Numbered from the stretch's first letter, positions 26,740-35,190 are shown. The stretch: 64,000 nucleotides of DNA from Sphingomonas sp. MA1305 (GCF_016107325.1 NZ_RCVT01000002.1:372001-436000), one strand, 5' to 3'. Notes: generated from the sequence alone by a model not told the origin. Numbers and translations are program-made.

Positions 26740-27774
26740 TCACACAAGAGCCGGCGCGAGGCGGGCGAAGCCCTCCTGCTGGCGGTAGGGCGTATGGGGA
26801 TAGGGCGGCAGCACGGCGCTGGCCTCGTCCAGCGCCGCAATCTGTTCCCTCGTCAGCGCCCAGCCCACTGCACCCAGGTTCTGACGAAGCTGCTCCTCGT
26901 TCCGCGCGCCGATGATGACGGACGACACGGTTGGCCGTCGCAGTAGCCAATTGATCGCAACCTGCGGCAGGGTTTTGCCCGTCTCTGCGGCGACGACCTC
27001 CAGCGCATCGATGACGCGATACAGGTGCTCGGGCGCGACGGGAGGGGCAAATTGCTCAGTCTCGTGCAGGCGGCTGGATTCTGGCAACGGACGATCTCGG
27101 CCGATCTTGCCGGTCAGCCTACCCCAGCCAAGCGGGCTCCACACCAGCGCACCGATACCCTGGTCCGCTGCAAGAGGCATCAGGTCGGCCTCATAGGCGC
27201 GGCCGATCAGCGAATAATAGACTTGATGCGCAACGAGGCGCGGCCAGCCGTGTCGATCGGCAAGGCCTTGTGCCTTCATCAACTGCCAGCCCGGATAGTT
27301 GGAAACGCCGGCATAGCGGACCTTGCCCGACGCGATCAGCGCGGCCAGCGTTTCCATCACCTCTTCGGTCGGCGTCGCGGCATCGAAGGCGTGGAGCTGC
27401 AAGAGGTCGATACGATCGGTGGCCAGCCGGCGCAGCGCGGCATCCACGGCGCGGATCAGCCGAGAGCGCGACGCGCCCCAATCCTGCGGTCCGTCCCCCA
27501 TCGGCAAGCCCGTCTTCGTGGAGATCAACACCTCGTCCCGCCGACCGCGGATCGCCTGCCCCAGGATCTCCTCGGAAGCGCCGGCGGAATAAACATCCGC
27601 CGTGTCGAACAGGGTGACACCCGCTTCGAGGCAGATGTCGATCAGCCGTCGTGCCTCGGCGGAGTCGCTCTGACCCCAGGCGCTGAACAGCGGCCCCTTG
27701 CCGCCGAATGTGCCCGTCCCGAAGCTGAGCGCGGGCACGCGAAGGCCCGAGCGGCCGAGTTGCCGATACTCCAT
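26740..27774 (-). CDS. Aldo/keto reductase
   Basis: A 344-residue NADPH-dependent oxidoreductase. The catalytic tetrad is intact: D57 (TLFDTADVYS), Y62, K87 (ISTKTGL) and H128 (LLQLHAFD). The barrel and phosphate-binding end (SSVIIGARNEEQLRQNLGAVGW) is complete. The length suits the Tas/YajO-like group that reduces aldehydes. It is the first gene of a two-gene operon with an MFS exporter and faces a divergent LysR regulator 86 bp away. This suggests a regulated detoxification unit: reduce a carbonyl and export the product. The inducer is unknown. Confidence 0.9.
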   Translation of the reverse strand: MEYRQLGRSGLRVPALSFGTGTFGGKGPLFSAWGQSDSAEARRLIDICLEAGVTLFDTADVYSAGASEEILGQAIRGRRDEVLISTKTGLPMGDGPQDWGASRSRLIRAVDAALRRLATDRIDLLQLHAFDAATPTEEVMETLAALIASGKVRYAGVSNYPGWQLMKAQGLADRHGWPRLVAHQVYYSLIGRAYEADLMPLAADQGIGALVWSPLGWGRLTGKIGRDRPLPESSRLHETEQFAPPVAPEHLYRVIDALEVVAAETGKTLPQVAINWLLRRPTVSSVIIGARNEEQLRQNLGAVGWALTREQIAALDEASAVLPPYPHTPYRQQEGFARLAPALV

Positions 27775-27859
27775 GTCTCATCCCTTATGCTGTCGTGGCG
27801 CATAGATGGACGCTCGCAGCGGGTCATAATAGGACGTGCACGAGCAGAGGATCTTTGCC

Positions 27860-28765
27860 ATGAACGCAAAGTTGACGGGCGGCACCGATCGCGCACGTGC
27901 ACTGGCGCTATTCGCGACCGTGGTGGAGCAGCGAAGCTTTTCGGCTGCCGGGCGCGTGCTCGACATGAGCCCATCGGCAGTGGCCCGCGCTGTCGACAGG
28001 ATCGAGGCCCGCCTTGGCGTGCGCCTGCTGCTGCGCTCGACCCGCGCGCTGTCGCTGACCGCCGAGGGGCAAAGCTACCTTCAGGCGGCGCGGCGTATCC
28101 TTGCCGACCTTGACGATGCAGAGCAGCTGATCGCCGATCAGGGTGCGCCGCGCGGCAGGCTGCGCGTTAGCGCCGCATTGTCGCACGGGCGACTCTGCGT
28201 CGTGCCGCTGCTCGGCCGTTTCGTGGAGCTGTACCCCGACATCGTCGTCGACATCGCCCTGTCCGACACGCTGGTCGACCTTGCGGCGGGCCAGGCTGAT
28301 GTGGCGGTGCGCTTCGGTCCGCTTCCCGACAGCGCGCTGACCGCGCGCAAGTTGGGCGAAACCCGTCGCGTGATCATCGCATCGCCAGCCTATCTCGCGC
28401 GGCATGGCGTGCCGGAGGAGCCGGAGGACTTGCTCCGGCACAATTGCCTGAACTTCAACTTCCGCCGCGCCGAGCCGGTCTGGCCGTTCCAACGCAACGG
28501 TGACGACTTCAGCCTGTCTGTACGCGGAAGCATCGAGGCCAATAACGGCGAGACATTGGCACAGCTTGCCACGGCCGGCGTCGGCATTGCCCGGGTGGGC
28601 GCGTTCAGCGCCGCTCACGAGGTGACGACAGGCGCGCTCGTGCCTCTTCTCGAAAGCTTCAATCCCGGCGACGTCGAGCAGATCCATGCGGTCTTCGTCG
28701 GTGGCAGCAACGTGCCCGCCCGAGTGCGGGTATTTGTGGACTTTCTGGCGCGCAATCTGCGTTAA
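27860..28765 (+). CDS. LysR-family transcriptional regulator
   Basis: A 301-residue regulator. The N-terminal winged HTH (ARALALFATVVEQRSFSAAGRVLDMSPSAVARAVDRIEARLG, about 11-53) is followed by a LysR substrate-binding domain (about 90-298, LRVSAALSHGRLCVVPLLGRF). The ATG at 27860 was chosen over the GTG at 27836 because the HTH spacing then fits the family. It is divergent from the aldo/keto reductase-MFS operon across an 85-bp gap, the classic arrangement for autoregulation and control of the neighbour. The effector is not known. Confidence 0.88.
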   Translation: MNAKLTGGTDRARALALFATVVEQRSFSAAGRVLDMSPSAVARAVDRIEARLGVRLLLRSTRALSLTAEGQSYLQAARRILADLDDAEQLIADQGAPRGRLRVSAALSHGRLCVVPLLGRFVELYPDIVVDIALSDTLVDLAAGQADVAVRFGPLPDSALTARKLGETRRVIIASPAYLARHGVPEEPEDLLRHNCLNFNFRRAEPVWPFQRNGDDFSLSVRGSIEANNGETLAQLATAGVGIARVGAFSAAHEVTTGALVPLLESFNPGDVEQIHAVFVGGSNVPARVRVFVDFLARNLR

Positions 28766-29218
28766 GATCCAATCACGGCCATTCGAGGCTGCTAGATCGT
28801 TCCCCTCCGCTGTTACAGCTTCGACACCTCACCTTGCGGGTCTGCTACGATACCCGCGATCCAGATCGTGTGAATGTCTTCGGCCCGACGAGCGCCGCTT
28901 TTTGGTGTTTCCTCTGAACGATCGTACCGGTCTATATGCTGTGGCTATCGCACGAATTGGCCCCCCAACTCGCTGACGCGACATTGGGGTTGGCCAACGG
29001 ATATGCCTTGCTCGTTCACTAGCTTTGCTGGCGCGCGGGAATGCCCGCAATTGGGCAACACCGTCCACCTTCTATGACCAAATGTGGCCCTTAGCGGCTG
29101 CTCCGCCCTTCCGTCATGACGACTCGGAAGCGTTCGCTCAGCGTGTTCTGCTCAGCTCCTCCCCCCTGCCGCCCGTTCATCTTGTAATCGGCAGCCATCT
29201 CTATTTCGGCGCCATTCG
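28766..29218. other. 453-bp gap without a recognisable gene
   Basis: Small open frames here carry no recognisable family. A 6-bp inverted repeat, GCGGGT (28836-28841) and ACCCGC (28852-28857), with a 10-nt loop lies 71 bp after the LysR stop and may end its transcript. Nothing else could be supported. Confidence 0.45.
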
Positions 29219-30298
29219 TCAGGATGCCACGATTTCTGCTCGCCTATCGATTTCCGGCATCGAATAGCCAAGCGTCGGAGCCACACGCCGGACGAGCAAC
29301 TCCCAATCGCTGCGCGCGGCAACATATGCTTTCGCGCCGTTCGGCGACGTCGCGATCTCCGCCTCCGCAAGGATTCTGGTCGCAGCATTATAGCTCTGGC
29401 GGAACTGCCAGGCTTCCGCAGAAGGATCATTGCGGGCGCTGCCAGTCGGAAAATGAGAGTCGAGGGTTTCTAGCAGCAATCGAGCGCCGCGGCGGATCGC
29501 CGCGACAGGCGCAGAAGCTGAGACGGCGCCATAGCGGTCCTGATCGAGCGCGGTGTCGATCAGCGTCATCGCGTCAAGGAGAACAAAGCTGAACCTGGAC
29601 ACCGCATACAGCGGCTGTTCGAAGCGAAAGTAGAAGAGCAGGGGATAGAAGTGATGCGCCTCCTTGGTCGCCGCGAGCGACCGGGCGAGATTGCCGAGCT
29701 CGCTGGTCGCGTCACCTGCCTTGCCTCGGGGCATAAGCCTGACCAGCATCACCGCCGCGTCACCCGTGCCGTCGCTCATCAGGTCGATCGCGAGCGCCAG
29801 CGCGTTGCGCTCGCGAAGAGCCGAATAGACTTGAACCAGATAACTGAGCACCAGCGACAGCACCGACGTGCCGATCAGCGAATTGAGCAGAAAAAATAGC
29901 CGTGCGCCCGTTGTATGGGGCGAATAGTCGCCGCCGCCGACGATCGATAGGCTATTGCCCGCTACGAGGAGCGCGGTGGCGAAGTCAGTGGAGGATGCGC
30001 CGCTAGACGGGCGGATGGCGGTGCCGAGCTCGGGCCGAATGATCAGCGCGGCACCGAGCACCAAACCGATCGCCCAGAAGCCGATCAGCGAGACGACGAT
30101 GAGCGAACCGGCAAACGTGAGAACAGTGCTGTCGCGCCTGCCGGCCAGCTTGGAGACGCCGCGAAGCAGCGCCCATATTCCGCGGTTCCAGTGCGGCGCG
30201 AGCAGTCCGGTGCCGGCGCGGGCGTATAAGACGGTCAGGAAGACGTCGGCGAGAAACAGTAGCATCAGCGCCGCTCCGACACCCTGTCCTACGGTCAT
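29219..30298 (-). CDS. Two-TM potassium-channel-like membrane protein with altered pore motif
   Basis: A 359-residue membrane protein. Hydrophobic segments lie near 5-27, 60-88, 108-118 (pore helix-like) and 130-155. After the pore helix the sequence reads LSIVGGGDYSPHTTGARLFFLLNSLIGT, which matches the position of the K+-channel filter TxGYGDxxP but has GGGD in place of GYGD. The last 200 residues are soluble (LSYLVQVYSALRERNALALAIDLMS onward) and resemble the tails of bacterial channel-family proteins. Function as a true potassium channel is uncertain. It is the last gene of the minus-strand stress cassette, with GAGGAG six bases before its ATG. Confidence 0.7.
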   Translation of the reverse strand: MTVGQGVGAALMLLFLADVFLTVLYARAGTGLLAPHWNRGIWALLRGVSKLAGRRDSTVLTFAGSLIVVSLIGFWAIGLVLGAALIIRPELGTAIRPSSGASSTDFATALLVAGNSLSIVGGGDYSPHTTGARLFFLLNSLIGTSVLSLVLSYLVQVYSALRERNALALAIDLMSDGTGDAAVMLVRLMPRGKAGDATSELGNLARSLAATKEAHHFYPLLFYFRFEQPLYAVSRFSFVLLDAMTLIDTALDQDRYGAVSASAPVAAIRRGARLLLETLDSHFPTGSARNDPSAEAWQFRQSYNAATRILAEAEIATSPNGAKAYVAARSDWELLVRRVAPTLGYSMPEIDRRAEIVAS

Positions 30299-30382
30299 GT
30301 TCGGCTCCTCGTCTCAAGCTTCCGGTCGCCGACCGCCCGGCCGACGATACGCGTGGCGCCAGCAGGTTGGTGGCCGATCGGG

Positions 30383-30600
30383 TTACAGCGCGGGAAGCCG
30401 GCGCGGATTGGCGTCGCGCGCAAACGCCGCGCCGATCCGGGCGAGGTCGTTCCGGTCATCCCCACATCCATGCCCCGACGAAGCGCCACCACCGCAGACG
30501 ACCGGTGCGCCTCGTCGATATACCAGCTGCCCCGGCCGACGACCGAGACCCTATGCGCGCCAGTACCGAAAGGGCGCCTTCCACCCCTCGCGGCGACCAC
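30383..30600 (-). pseudogene. Aldo/keto reductase remnant with large internal deletion
   Basis: About 50 codons of an aldo/keto reductase N-terminus remain (RVSVVGRGSWYIDEAHRSS, then ALRRGMDVGMT, from 30600 to about 30451). They are joined out of frame to the family's C-terminal end (NDLARIGAAFARDA, ending RRLPAL and TAA at 30383-30385). The expected next motif after GMT (HIDTAEMYG with the catalytic Asp and Tyr) and all the barrel between are gone, probably 200 or more residues. It lies between the PfpI gene and the channel gene on the same strand, so it was once a member of this operon. Confidence 0.75.
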
Positions 30601-30622
30601 GCCGACATCAATCGGCCGACCG

Positions 30623-31183
30623 CTACGCGTGGCCGGACCGCGCCCGGCCGAACAGCGCGATCATCTCGCGATTGAACGCCGGAATGTCGTCCGGCTTGCG
30701 GCTGGTGACCAGATTGCCGTCCACTACCACCGGCTCGTCCACCCATTGTGCGCCCGCGTTTTCGACGTCGGTCTGGAGCGACGGCCAGGATGCGAGCCGC
30801 CGGCCGCGCAATCTGCCGGTTTCGATGAGCGTCCAGGGTCCGTGACAAATGGAAGCGACCGGTTTGCCGGCATCGATATAGGCCTGGGCGAAGACGACGG
30901 CGTCCTCGTTCATCCGCAACGTGTCGGGATTGATGACGCCGCCGGGCAGCAGGATCGCGTCGAAGGCGTCAGGACTAGCCTCGGCCAGCGGCAGGTCGAC
31001 GGGGAAGGTATCGCCCCAATCCGTCAACTGCCACGCCTTGACCTGATCGGTGTTCGGCGACACGAGCCGGGTGTCAGCGCCGGCCGCGTCGAGCGCCTTG
31101 CGCGGTTCGGTCATCTCGACCTGTTCGAAGCCATCCGTCACCAGGATCGCGACCTTCATGCCCTTCAGCGTGTCGTCCGGCAT
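30623..31183 (-). CDS. DJ-1/PfpI family protein (type 1 glutamine amidotransferase-like)
   Basis: A 186-residue protein of the PfpI group. The nucleophile-elbow cysteine is in VASICHGPW, after the acidic residue and LLPGGVINPDTLR loop expected for PfpI/YhbO-like enzymes. The opening is VAILVTDGFEQVEMTEPRKAL. Such proteins act in protein or DNA deglycation and stress survival, although the reaction is debated. The ATG at 31183 follows AGGAGA with good spacing. It lies in a minus-strand cassette of stress genes, 45 bp after the monooxygenase-like gene. Confidence 0.88.
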   Translation of the reverse strand: MPDDTLKGMKVAILVTDGFEQVEMTEPRKALDAAGADTRLVSPNTDQVKAWQLTDWGDTFPVDLPLAEASPDAFDAILLPGGVINPDTLRMNEDAVVFAQAYIDAGKPVASICHGPWTLIETGRLRGRRLASWPSLQTDVENAGAQWVDEPVVVDGNLVTSRKPDDIPAFNREMIALFGRARSGHA

Positions 31184-31228
31184 TTTCCATCTCCTATGAT
31201 TAGGTTACGCGGCGGCGGGGACGTGCGC

Positions 31229-31537
31229 TTAGGTCGGCGCCTTCTCCGCGACGACATCGAGCTCTTCGATGCTGGGCGTTTCGAAAAGCACGCCTGTATT
31301 CTCAGTCAGCGCGGTCGCGACCGCACCCGACAGGTGGGCCTGGCGCCCGTCATCGTCAGGAAAGGCATCGAAAATCCCGAACGACGAGGGACCGAACTGA
31401 AGACCGAACCACCTGACTGTCTTAGGCTCCCCGTCGACGATCGACTGGCCCCGGTTCAGAAAGTCGCGAACCTCATCCTCCCTGCCGGGCAATGCTTCGA
31501 GGCGAACCAGAAGTGCCCTGCTGACCTGCGTCGCCAT
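31229..31537 (-). CDS. Antibiotic-biosynthesis-monooxygenase-like (ABM) small protein
   Basis: A 102-residue dimeric alpha+beta-barrel-type protein. The pattern LLVRLEALPGREDEVRDFLNRG, then TVRWFGLQFGPSSFGIFDAF, and a final ELDVVAEK strand, is that of putative ABM-domain enzymes with no assigned substrate. The ATG at 31537 is supported by GGAGA seven bases upstream; the in-frame ATG at 31558 is not. It sits inside the alcohol dehydrogenase/PfpI cassette and is probably co-transcribed. Confidence 0.75.
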   Translation of the reverse strand: MATQVSRALLVRLEALPGREDEVRDFLNRGQSIVDGEPKTVRWFGLQFGPSSFGIFDAFPDDDGRQAHLSGAVATALTENTGVLFETPSIEELDVVAEKAPT

Positions 31538-31590
31538 TGTGAGTCTCCGTTGTTTCACCGGTATCGTGAAGACATTGGCCCGCGGCGGCC

Positions 31591-32754
31591 CTAGGGCGCG
31601 AACACCGCGCGCAGGCAGCCGTCCTCCTTGTGCTTGAACATGTGATAGCCGGTCGGGCTTTCCTCGAGCGAGAAGCGGTGCGTAGCCAGCGCCGCGGGCT
31701 TCAGTTCGCCGCGTTGCGCATGTTCGAGCAGCCGCGGGACATAGGCCTGGCCGTGTTGCTGCGCGGTGCGCACGGTCACCCCCTTGTTCATCAGCAGCCC
31801 GAGCGGAAACTTATCCATCAGCCCGTAAACACCGAGGATTGACAACGTGCCGCCCTTGCGCACGGCGAGCATCGCCTGGCGCAACGCCGTGCCGCGGTCC
31901 GTTTCCATATACAGCGCCTGTTTCACCCGGTCATAGGCGCCCTGAAGTCCGGTGCCCGCCGCCTCCATGCCAACGGCATCGATGCACGCGTCAGGGCCGC
32001 GCCCGCCGGTCAATTCCTTCAACGCATCGACCGCGTCCACTTTGGTGAAGTCGATCGGGATCGCGCCGAAGGACTCAGCCTTGGCGAGCCGTTCGGGATA
32101 TTGGTCGATGGCGATCACGCGTTCGGCGCCGAGGATCATCGCGCTCTGCTGCGCCATCAGGCCGACGCCGCCGCAGCCCCAGACCGCGATCACGTCGCCG
32201 CGCTGGATGTTGCAGAAGTCCGCGCCCATGAACCCCGTCGGAGCGGCGTCCGAAATGAACAGCGCGTCCTCGTCGGCCAAGCCATCGGGCACGAGGAAGC
32301 AGTCGGTATCGGCGAAGGGCACGCGGACATATTCGGCGTGGCTGCCCGCATAGCCGCCAAAGGCGTGCGAATAGGCGTAGATGCCCGCCGTCGGATAGCC
32401 GAGCAGAGGCTCCTGCAGCTCCGGCTTGGGATGGCTGGTGTCGCACAGCGAATAGAGGTCGTGCGCGCAATACCAGCACTGCCCGCAGGCGATGAACGAG
32501 GGGGCGACGACGCGATCGCCGCGCTGCACCCTGGTCACGTCGCGCCCAACATCGACGATCTCGCCCATGAACTCGTGCCCGAGGACGTCGCCCTCGCGCA
32601 TCGTCGGGATCAGGCCGTCGATGAGATGCAGGTCCGACCCGCAGGTGGTGGTCAGGCGGACCTTGAGGATCACGTCCTTCGGGTTGAGGATTTCGGGGTC
32701 GGCCACCGTCTCGACCCGCAGATCATTGATGCCGTTCCAGCAGAGTGCGCGCAT
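31591..32754 (-). CDS. Zinc-dependent alcohol dehydrogenase, formaldehyde-dehydrogenase-like
   Basis: A 387-residue medium-chain dehydrogenase. Catalytic zinc ligands are C38 (TTCGSDLH) and H60-E61 (LGHEFMGE). The structural zinc cluster is C90, C93, C96 and C104. The coenzyme loop is VWGCGGVGLMA and the C-terminal part GCLRAVFAP. The length and inserts (DSDLH-type start, long GYPTAGIYAYSHAFGGYAGSHAEYVR) match the glutathione-independent formaldehyde dehydrogenase-like group. The true substrate is untested. A paralogue of nearly the same design lies 1.1 kb upstream in the same unit. AGGAG precedes the ATG. Confidence 0.88.
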   Translation of the reverse strand: MRALCWNGINDLRVETVADPEILNPKDVILKVRLTTTCGSDLHLIDGLIPTMREGDVLGHEFMGEIVDVGRDVTRVQRGDRVVAPSFIACGQCWYCAHDLYSLCDTSHPKPELQEPLLGYPTAGIYAYSHAFGGYAGSHAEYVRVPFADTDCFLVPDGLADEDALFISDAAPTGFMGADFCNIQRGDVIAVWGCGGVGLMAQQSAMILGAERVIAIDQYPERLAKAESFGAIPIDFTKVDAVDALKELTGGRGPDACIDAVGMEAAGTGLQGAYDRVKQALYMETDRGTALRQAMLAVRKGGTLSILGVYGLMDKFPLGLLMNKGVTVRTAQQHGQAYVPRLLEHAQRGELKPAALATHRFSLEESPTGYHMFKHKEDGCLRAVFAP

Positions 32755-32765
32755 CGGCCTGGCTC

Positions 32766-33281
32766 CTAGCGGTCGGTGCCGCCGCGGCGGGCGGCGGGCT
32801 GGGGTTCGGTGGTCGGAATCTCGCCGGTCAGGGCGAGCGCGCGAAACTTGTAGAGCGCCTTGCGCACGATCTCGGCGGGAGCGATGTGGAAGAGCTTGCC
32901 GATCGCCGCTCCGACGGCCCCGCCGGGAGGATCGAAGTGCACGTCCAGGTGGAGCTCGGTGCCGCGGTCGCCCGGTGCCGGCCGGAAGACCAGCGATCCG
33001 ATATTCGGCATGTCAGCGCCATTCACGGCAGACCATCGAATATCGCTCGAGTTCGGGTCGGCGACCTTGGTCTGCCACCGATACTCGCCGCCTGCCGGCC
33101 CGCGCGCGACCCAGTCGGCCGTGCGATCGTCGAGCGGGGTCACGTCGGCGAAATGCGTCCAGATGCGAGATTGTGTAGCGGGATCGAGCCAGAGCGGGCG
33201 GAGCTCGTCGGCGGGTCTGCCGATCGTCACCGCCGCACGGGCGGAACCGTCGAGTTCCGCTTCTGCGGCGGGGGCGCTCAT
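32766..33281 (-). CDS. SRPBCC/START-type protein (polyketide cyclase/dehydrase-like)
   Basis: A 171-residue soluble protein of the SRPBCC fold. Typical features are the N-terminal strand ARAAVTIGRPADELRPLWLD, the middle strands ADWVARGPAGGEYRWQTKV and IRWSAVNG, and the long C-terminal helix PAEIVRKALYKFRALALTGEIP. The same wording occurs in proteins encoded beside zinc alcohol dehydrogenases in sphingomonads. The ligand is unknown. Its ATG overlaps the stop of the upstream membrane-protein gene (ATGA), so translation is coupled. The tail is Pro/Arg-rich and probably disordered. Confidence 0.78.
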   Translation of the reverse strand: MSAPAAEAELDGSARAAVTIGRPADELRPLWLDPATQSRIWTHFADVTPLDDRTADWVARGPAGGEYRWQTKVADPNSSDIRWSAVNGADMPNIGSLVFRPAPGDRGTELHLDVHFDPPGGAVGAAIGKLFHIAPAEIVRKALYKFRALALTGEIPTTEPQPAARRGGTDR

Positions 33282-33865
33282 GACGCGACCACCGGCAGCG
33301 CGGCTGCGACCGTGCCTTCGGCGCGATAATCGGGTGGAATGTCGAAGTCCTTGCGCGCGAGACCGCGCGACGCCTGAGCGCCTCGCGGCAGGCCCGACCG
33401 ATCGAAATAATCGCGCGCGCTGCCCGACGAGCGACGGTGCGCGGCCTTTACGCCGGTATACGCAGCCACGTCGAGCAAGGTGATGCCGAGGACCAGGGCG
33501 GTGGCGATCGCGGCATTGTGGCGCTTGGGGTTGTCACGCCCCAGCGCCGTGGCGAGCGTCGCGAGGTCGAGCGCATCGCCGCCGATGCGCGCGCCCAGCC
33601 CGATTGGCTTGTCGACCGACAGCGTGGGCACCGCGCTCGCCAGTTCGCGCGCGCCATAGGCGCGGATCAGCCCCTCCTTGCCCTCGAGGCCGAGGGTGCG
33701 GGCAAGCCGCCCCGGTGCCACCAGCTCGGTGACGCCGAGCCCGATGGAGAACCAGCCCAGCGCGCGAGACAGACGGTCGGCGCCGCTCAAGGAGCTCGGC
33801 CCCTTGCGCTCGACGCGAGGGTCGCCCTCGGACCGGGCGACGCCGGTGATGTTGGTGAGTGACAT
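33278..33865 (-). CDS. Membrane protein of unknown function in the alcohol dehydrogenase cassette
   Basis: A 195-residue protein with hydrophobic stretches near 34-55 (ALGWFSIGLGVTELVAPGRLA), 72-84 and 112-140 (AAIATALVLGITLLDVAAYTG). A basic, Pro-containing tail follows. I do not recognise a named family; similar proteins accompany SRPBCC and zinc alcohol dehydrogenase genes, which suggests a shared process at the membrane. Its stop overlaps the start of the SRPBCC gene, and 12 bp separate it from the upstream dehydrogenase. Function unknown. Confidence 0.75.
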   Translation of the reverse strand: MSLTNITGVARSEGDPRVERKGPSSLSGADRLSRALGWFSIGLGVTELVAPGRLARTLGLEGKEGLIRAYGARELASAVPTLSVDKPIGLGARIGGDALDLATLATALGRDNPKRHNAAIATALVLGITLLDVAAYTGVKAAHRRSSGSARDYFDRSGLPRGAQASRGLARKDFDIPPDYRAEGTVAAALPVVAS

Positions 33866-33877
33866 GGCAAGCGTCCT

Positions 33878-35053
33878 TCAGGGCTGGAGCATGACCTTGA
33901 TGCAGCCATCCGCCTTGTCGCGGAACGTCGCATACATCTCGGGACCTTTGGACAGGTCGACCTTGTGGGTGATCACGAACGAGGGATCGATCTGCCCGTC
34001 CTCGATCCGGCGCAGCAGATCGCCGGTCCAGCGGGGCACGTGCGCCTGCGCCATGCGGAAGGTCAGGCCCTTGTTCATCGCCTGTCCCATCGGGATCTTG
34101 TCGACCAGGCCCAGATAGACGCCGATGATCGAGATGACGCCGCCGGGCCGGCAGACATAGATCATCTCGCGCAGCACGTGCGGCCGGTCGTTCTCCGCCA
34201 TCAGCATCTGCTTGGCGCGGTCGAGCACCGTATCGGGCTGGCCGAAATTGACGTGGCTTTCGGTGCCGACCGCGTCGATGCACTTGTGCGGCCCCTTGCC
34301 GGCGGTCAGCTCGTTGAGCCGCTCGACGACGCTCTCCTCCTCAAAGTTGATCGTGATCGCCCCGGCCGCAGCCGCCATCGACAGGCGTTCGGGCAGATGA
34401 TCGATCGCCACCACCTGTTCGGCGCCAAGCAGGATCGCCGAGCGGATCGCCATCTGGCCCACCGGGCCGCAGCCCCAGATCGCGACCGTGTCGCCGGGCT
34501 GGATATCGGCCTGTACCGCGGCCTGCCAGCCGGTCGGCAAGATGTCCGACAGGAACAGCAGCTTCTCGTCCTCGATCCCGCCGGGCACCTTGATATGGGT
34601 CGTGTCGGCGAAGGGCACGCGCAGATATTCGGCCTGTCCGCCGGGATAGCCGCCGGTCAGATGGGTGTAGCCGAACAGCCCGGCGGTGGCATGGCCGAAC
34701 GCCTTGTCGCCCAGCTCCTTCTTGCGGTTGGTGCGCTCGCACACCGAGAAGTTGCCGCGGCGGCACTGGTCGCACTCGCCGCACTGGATGGTGAAGGGGA
34801 TGACGACCCGGTCGCCCTTCTTCAGGCTGCCCTTGGCGTCGCTGCCAACCTCGACCACCTCGCCCATGGTCTCGTGCCCCATGATGTCGCCGGGCAGCAT
34901 CGCGGGAACGAGGTTATGGAAAAGGTGGAGATCTGAACCACATATCGCGCAGCTGGTAACCTTGATTATGGCGTCGCGGGGATGCTCGATCACAGGGTCG
35001 GACACCGTGTCGTATCGGATGTCCTCCTTGCCGTGCCAGACTAAGGCTTTCAT
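33878..35053 (-). CDS. Zinc-dependent alcohol dehydrogenase (paralogue), first gene of the cassette
   Basis: A 391-residue medium-chain dehydrogenase. Catalytic zinc residues are C38 (CAICGSDLH) and H60-E61. The structural cluster is C91, C94, C97 and C105 (CGECDQCRRGNFSVC). The coenzyme loop is AIWGCGPVGQMA. The sequence design parallels the dehydrogenase at 31591, so the two arose by duplication. The ATG at 35053 fits the family start MKALVWHG; the longer upstream frame lacks similarity. It is divergent from the PAS-LuxR gene across about 137 bp carrying two palindromes. That regulator may control the cassette. Confidence 0.88.
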   Translation of the reverse strand: MKALVWHGKEDIRYDTVSDPVIEHPRDAIIKVTSCAICGSDLHLFHNLVPAMLPGDIMGHETMGEVVEVGSDAKGSLKKGDRVVIPFTIQCGECDQCRRGNFSVCERTNRKKELGDKAFGHATAGLFGYTHLTGGYPGGQAEYLRVPFADTTHIKVPGGIEDEKLLFLSDILPTGWQAAVQADIQPGDTVAIWGCGPVGQMAIRSAILLGAEQVVAIDHLPERLSMAAAAGAITINFEEESVVERLNELTAGKGPHKCIDAVGTESHVNFGQPDTVLDRAKQMLMAENDRPHVLREMIYVCRPGGVISIIGVYLGLVDKIPMGQAMNKGLTFRMAQAHVPRWTGDLLRRIEDGQIDPSFVITHKVDLSKGPEMYATFRDKADGCIKVMLQP

Positions 35054-35117
35054 GCCGGTCTCCTTGAAGGGATGCCGTCGAACTGCCGCATGGCTCGGTT
35101 CATCCCCATACGGACGA

Positions 35118-35127
35118 TCCCTAGGGA
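35118..35127. promoter_or_regulatory. Palindrome TCCCTAGGGA in the divergent intergenic region
   Basis: A perfect 10-bp palindrome lies midway between the dehydrogenase cassette (minus) and the PAS-LuxR gene (plus). Its half-sites TCCCTA and TAGGGA recur as an inverted repeat at 37453-37467 in front of the Crp/Fnr gene. It may be an operator; the binding protein is unknown. Confidence 0.5.
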
Positions 35128-35148
35128 ACCTTACCCAGCCGAAAGAGC

Positions 35149-35166
35149 TTGCCGGCACGCCGGCAA
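35149..35166. promoter_or_regulatory. Inverted repeat directly before the PAS-LuxR start
   Basis: TTGCCGGC, spacer AC, GCCGGCAA: a perfect 8+8 inverted repeat. A further TGCCGGCA lies at 35181-35188 next to the ATG. It is well placed to be an operator for autoregulation, or to form an RNA hairpin that hides the ribosome site of the gene. The in-frame TTG at 35149 falls inside it, which argues against that codon as the start. Confidence 0.55.
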
Positions 35167-35190
35167 ATCACCTGCGGGAGTGCCGGCAAG

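Noticed and set aside
30456-30848. Alternative frame beginning MSAWSPRGVEG next to the PfpI gene
   Set aside because: The overlapping frame encodes recognisable aldo/keto reductase sequence, and this one has no similarity.
35125-35150. GGAAC with a weak GTT-like element about 17 bases later (EcfG-type promoter)
   Set aside because: The second element reads GCTT rather than the expected CGTT, so the match is not better than chance.
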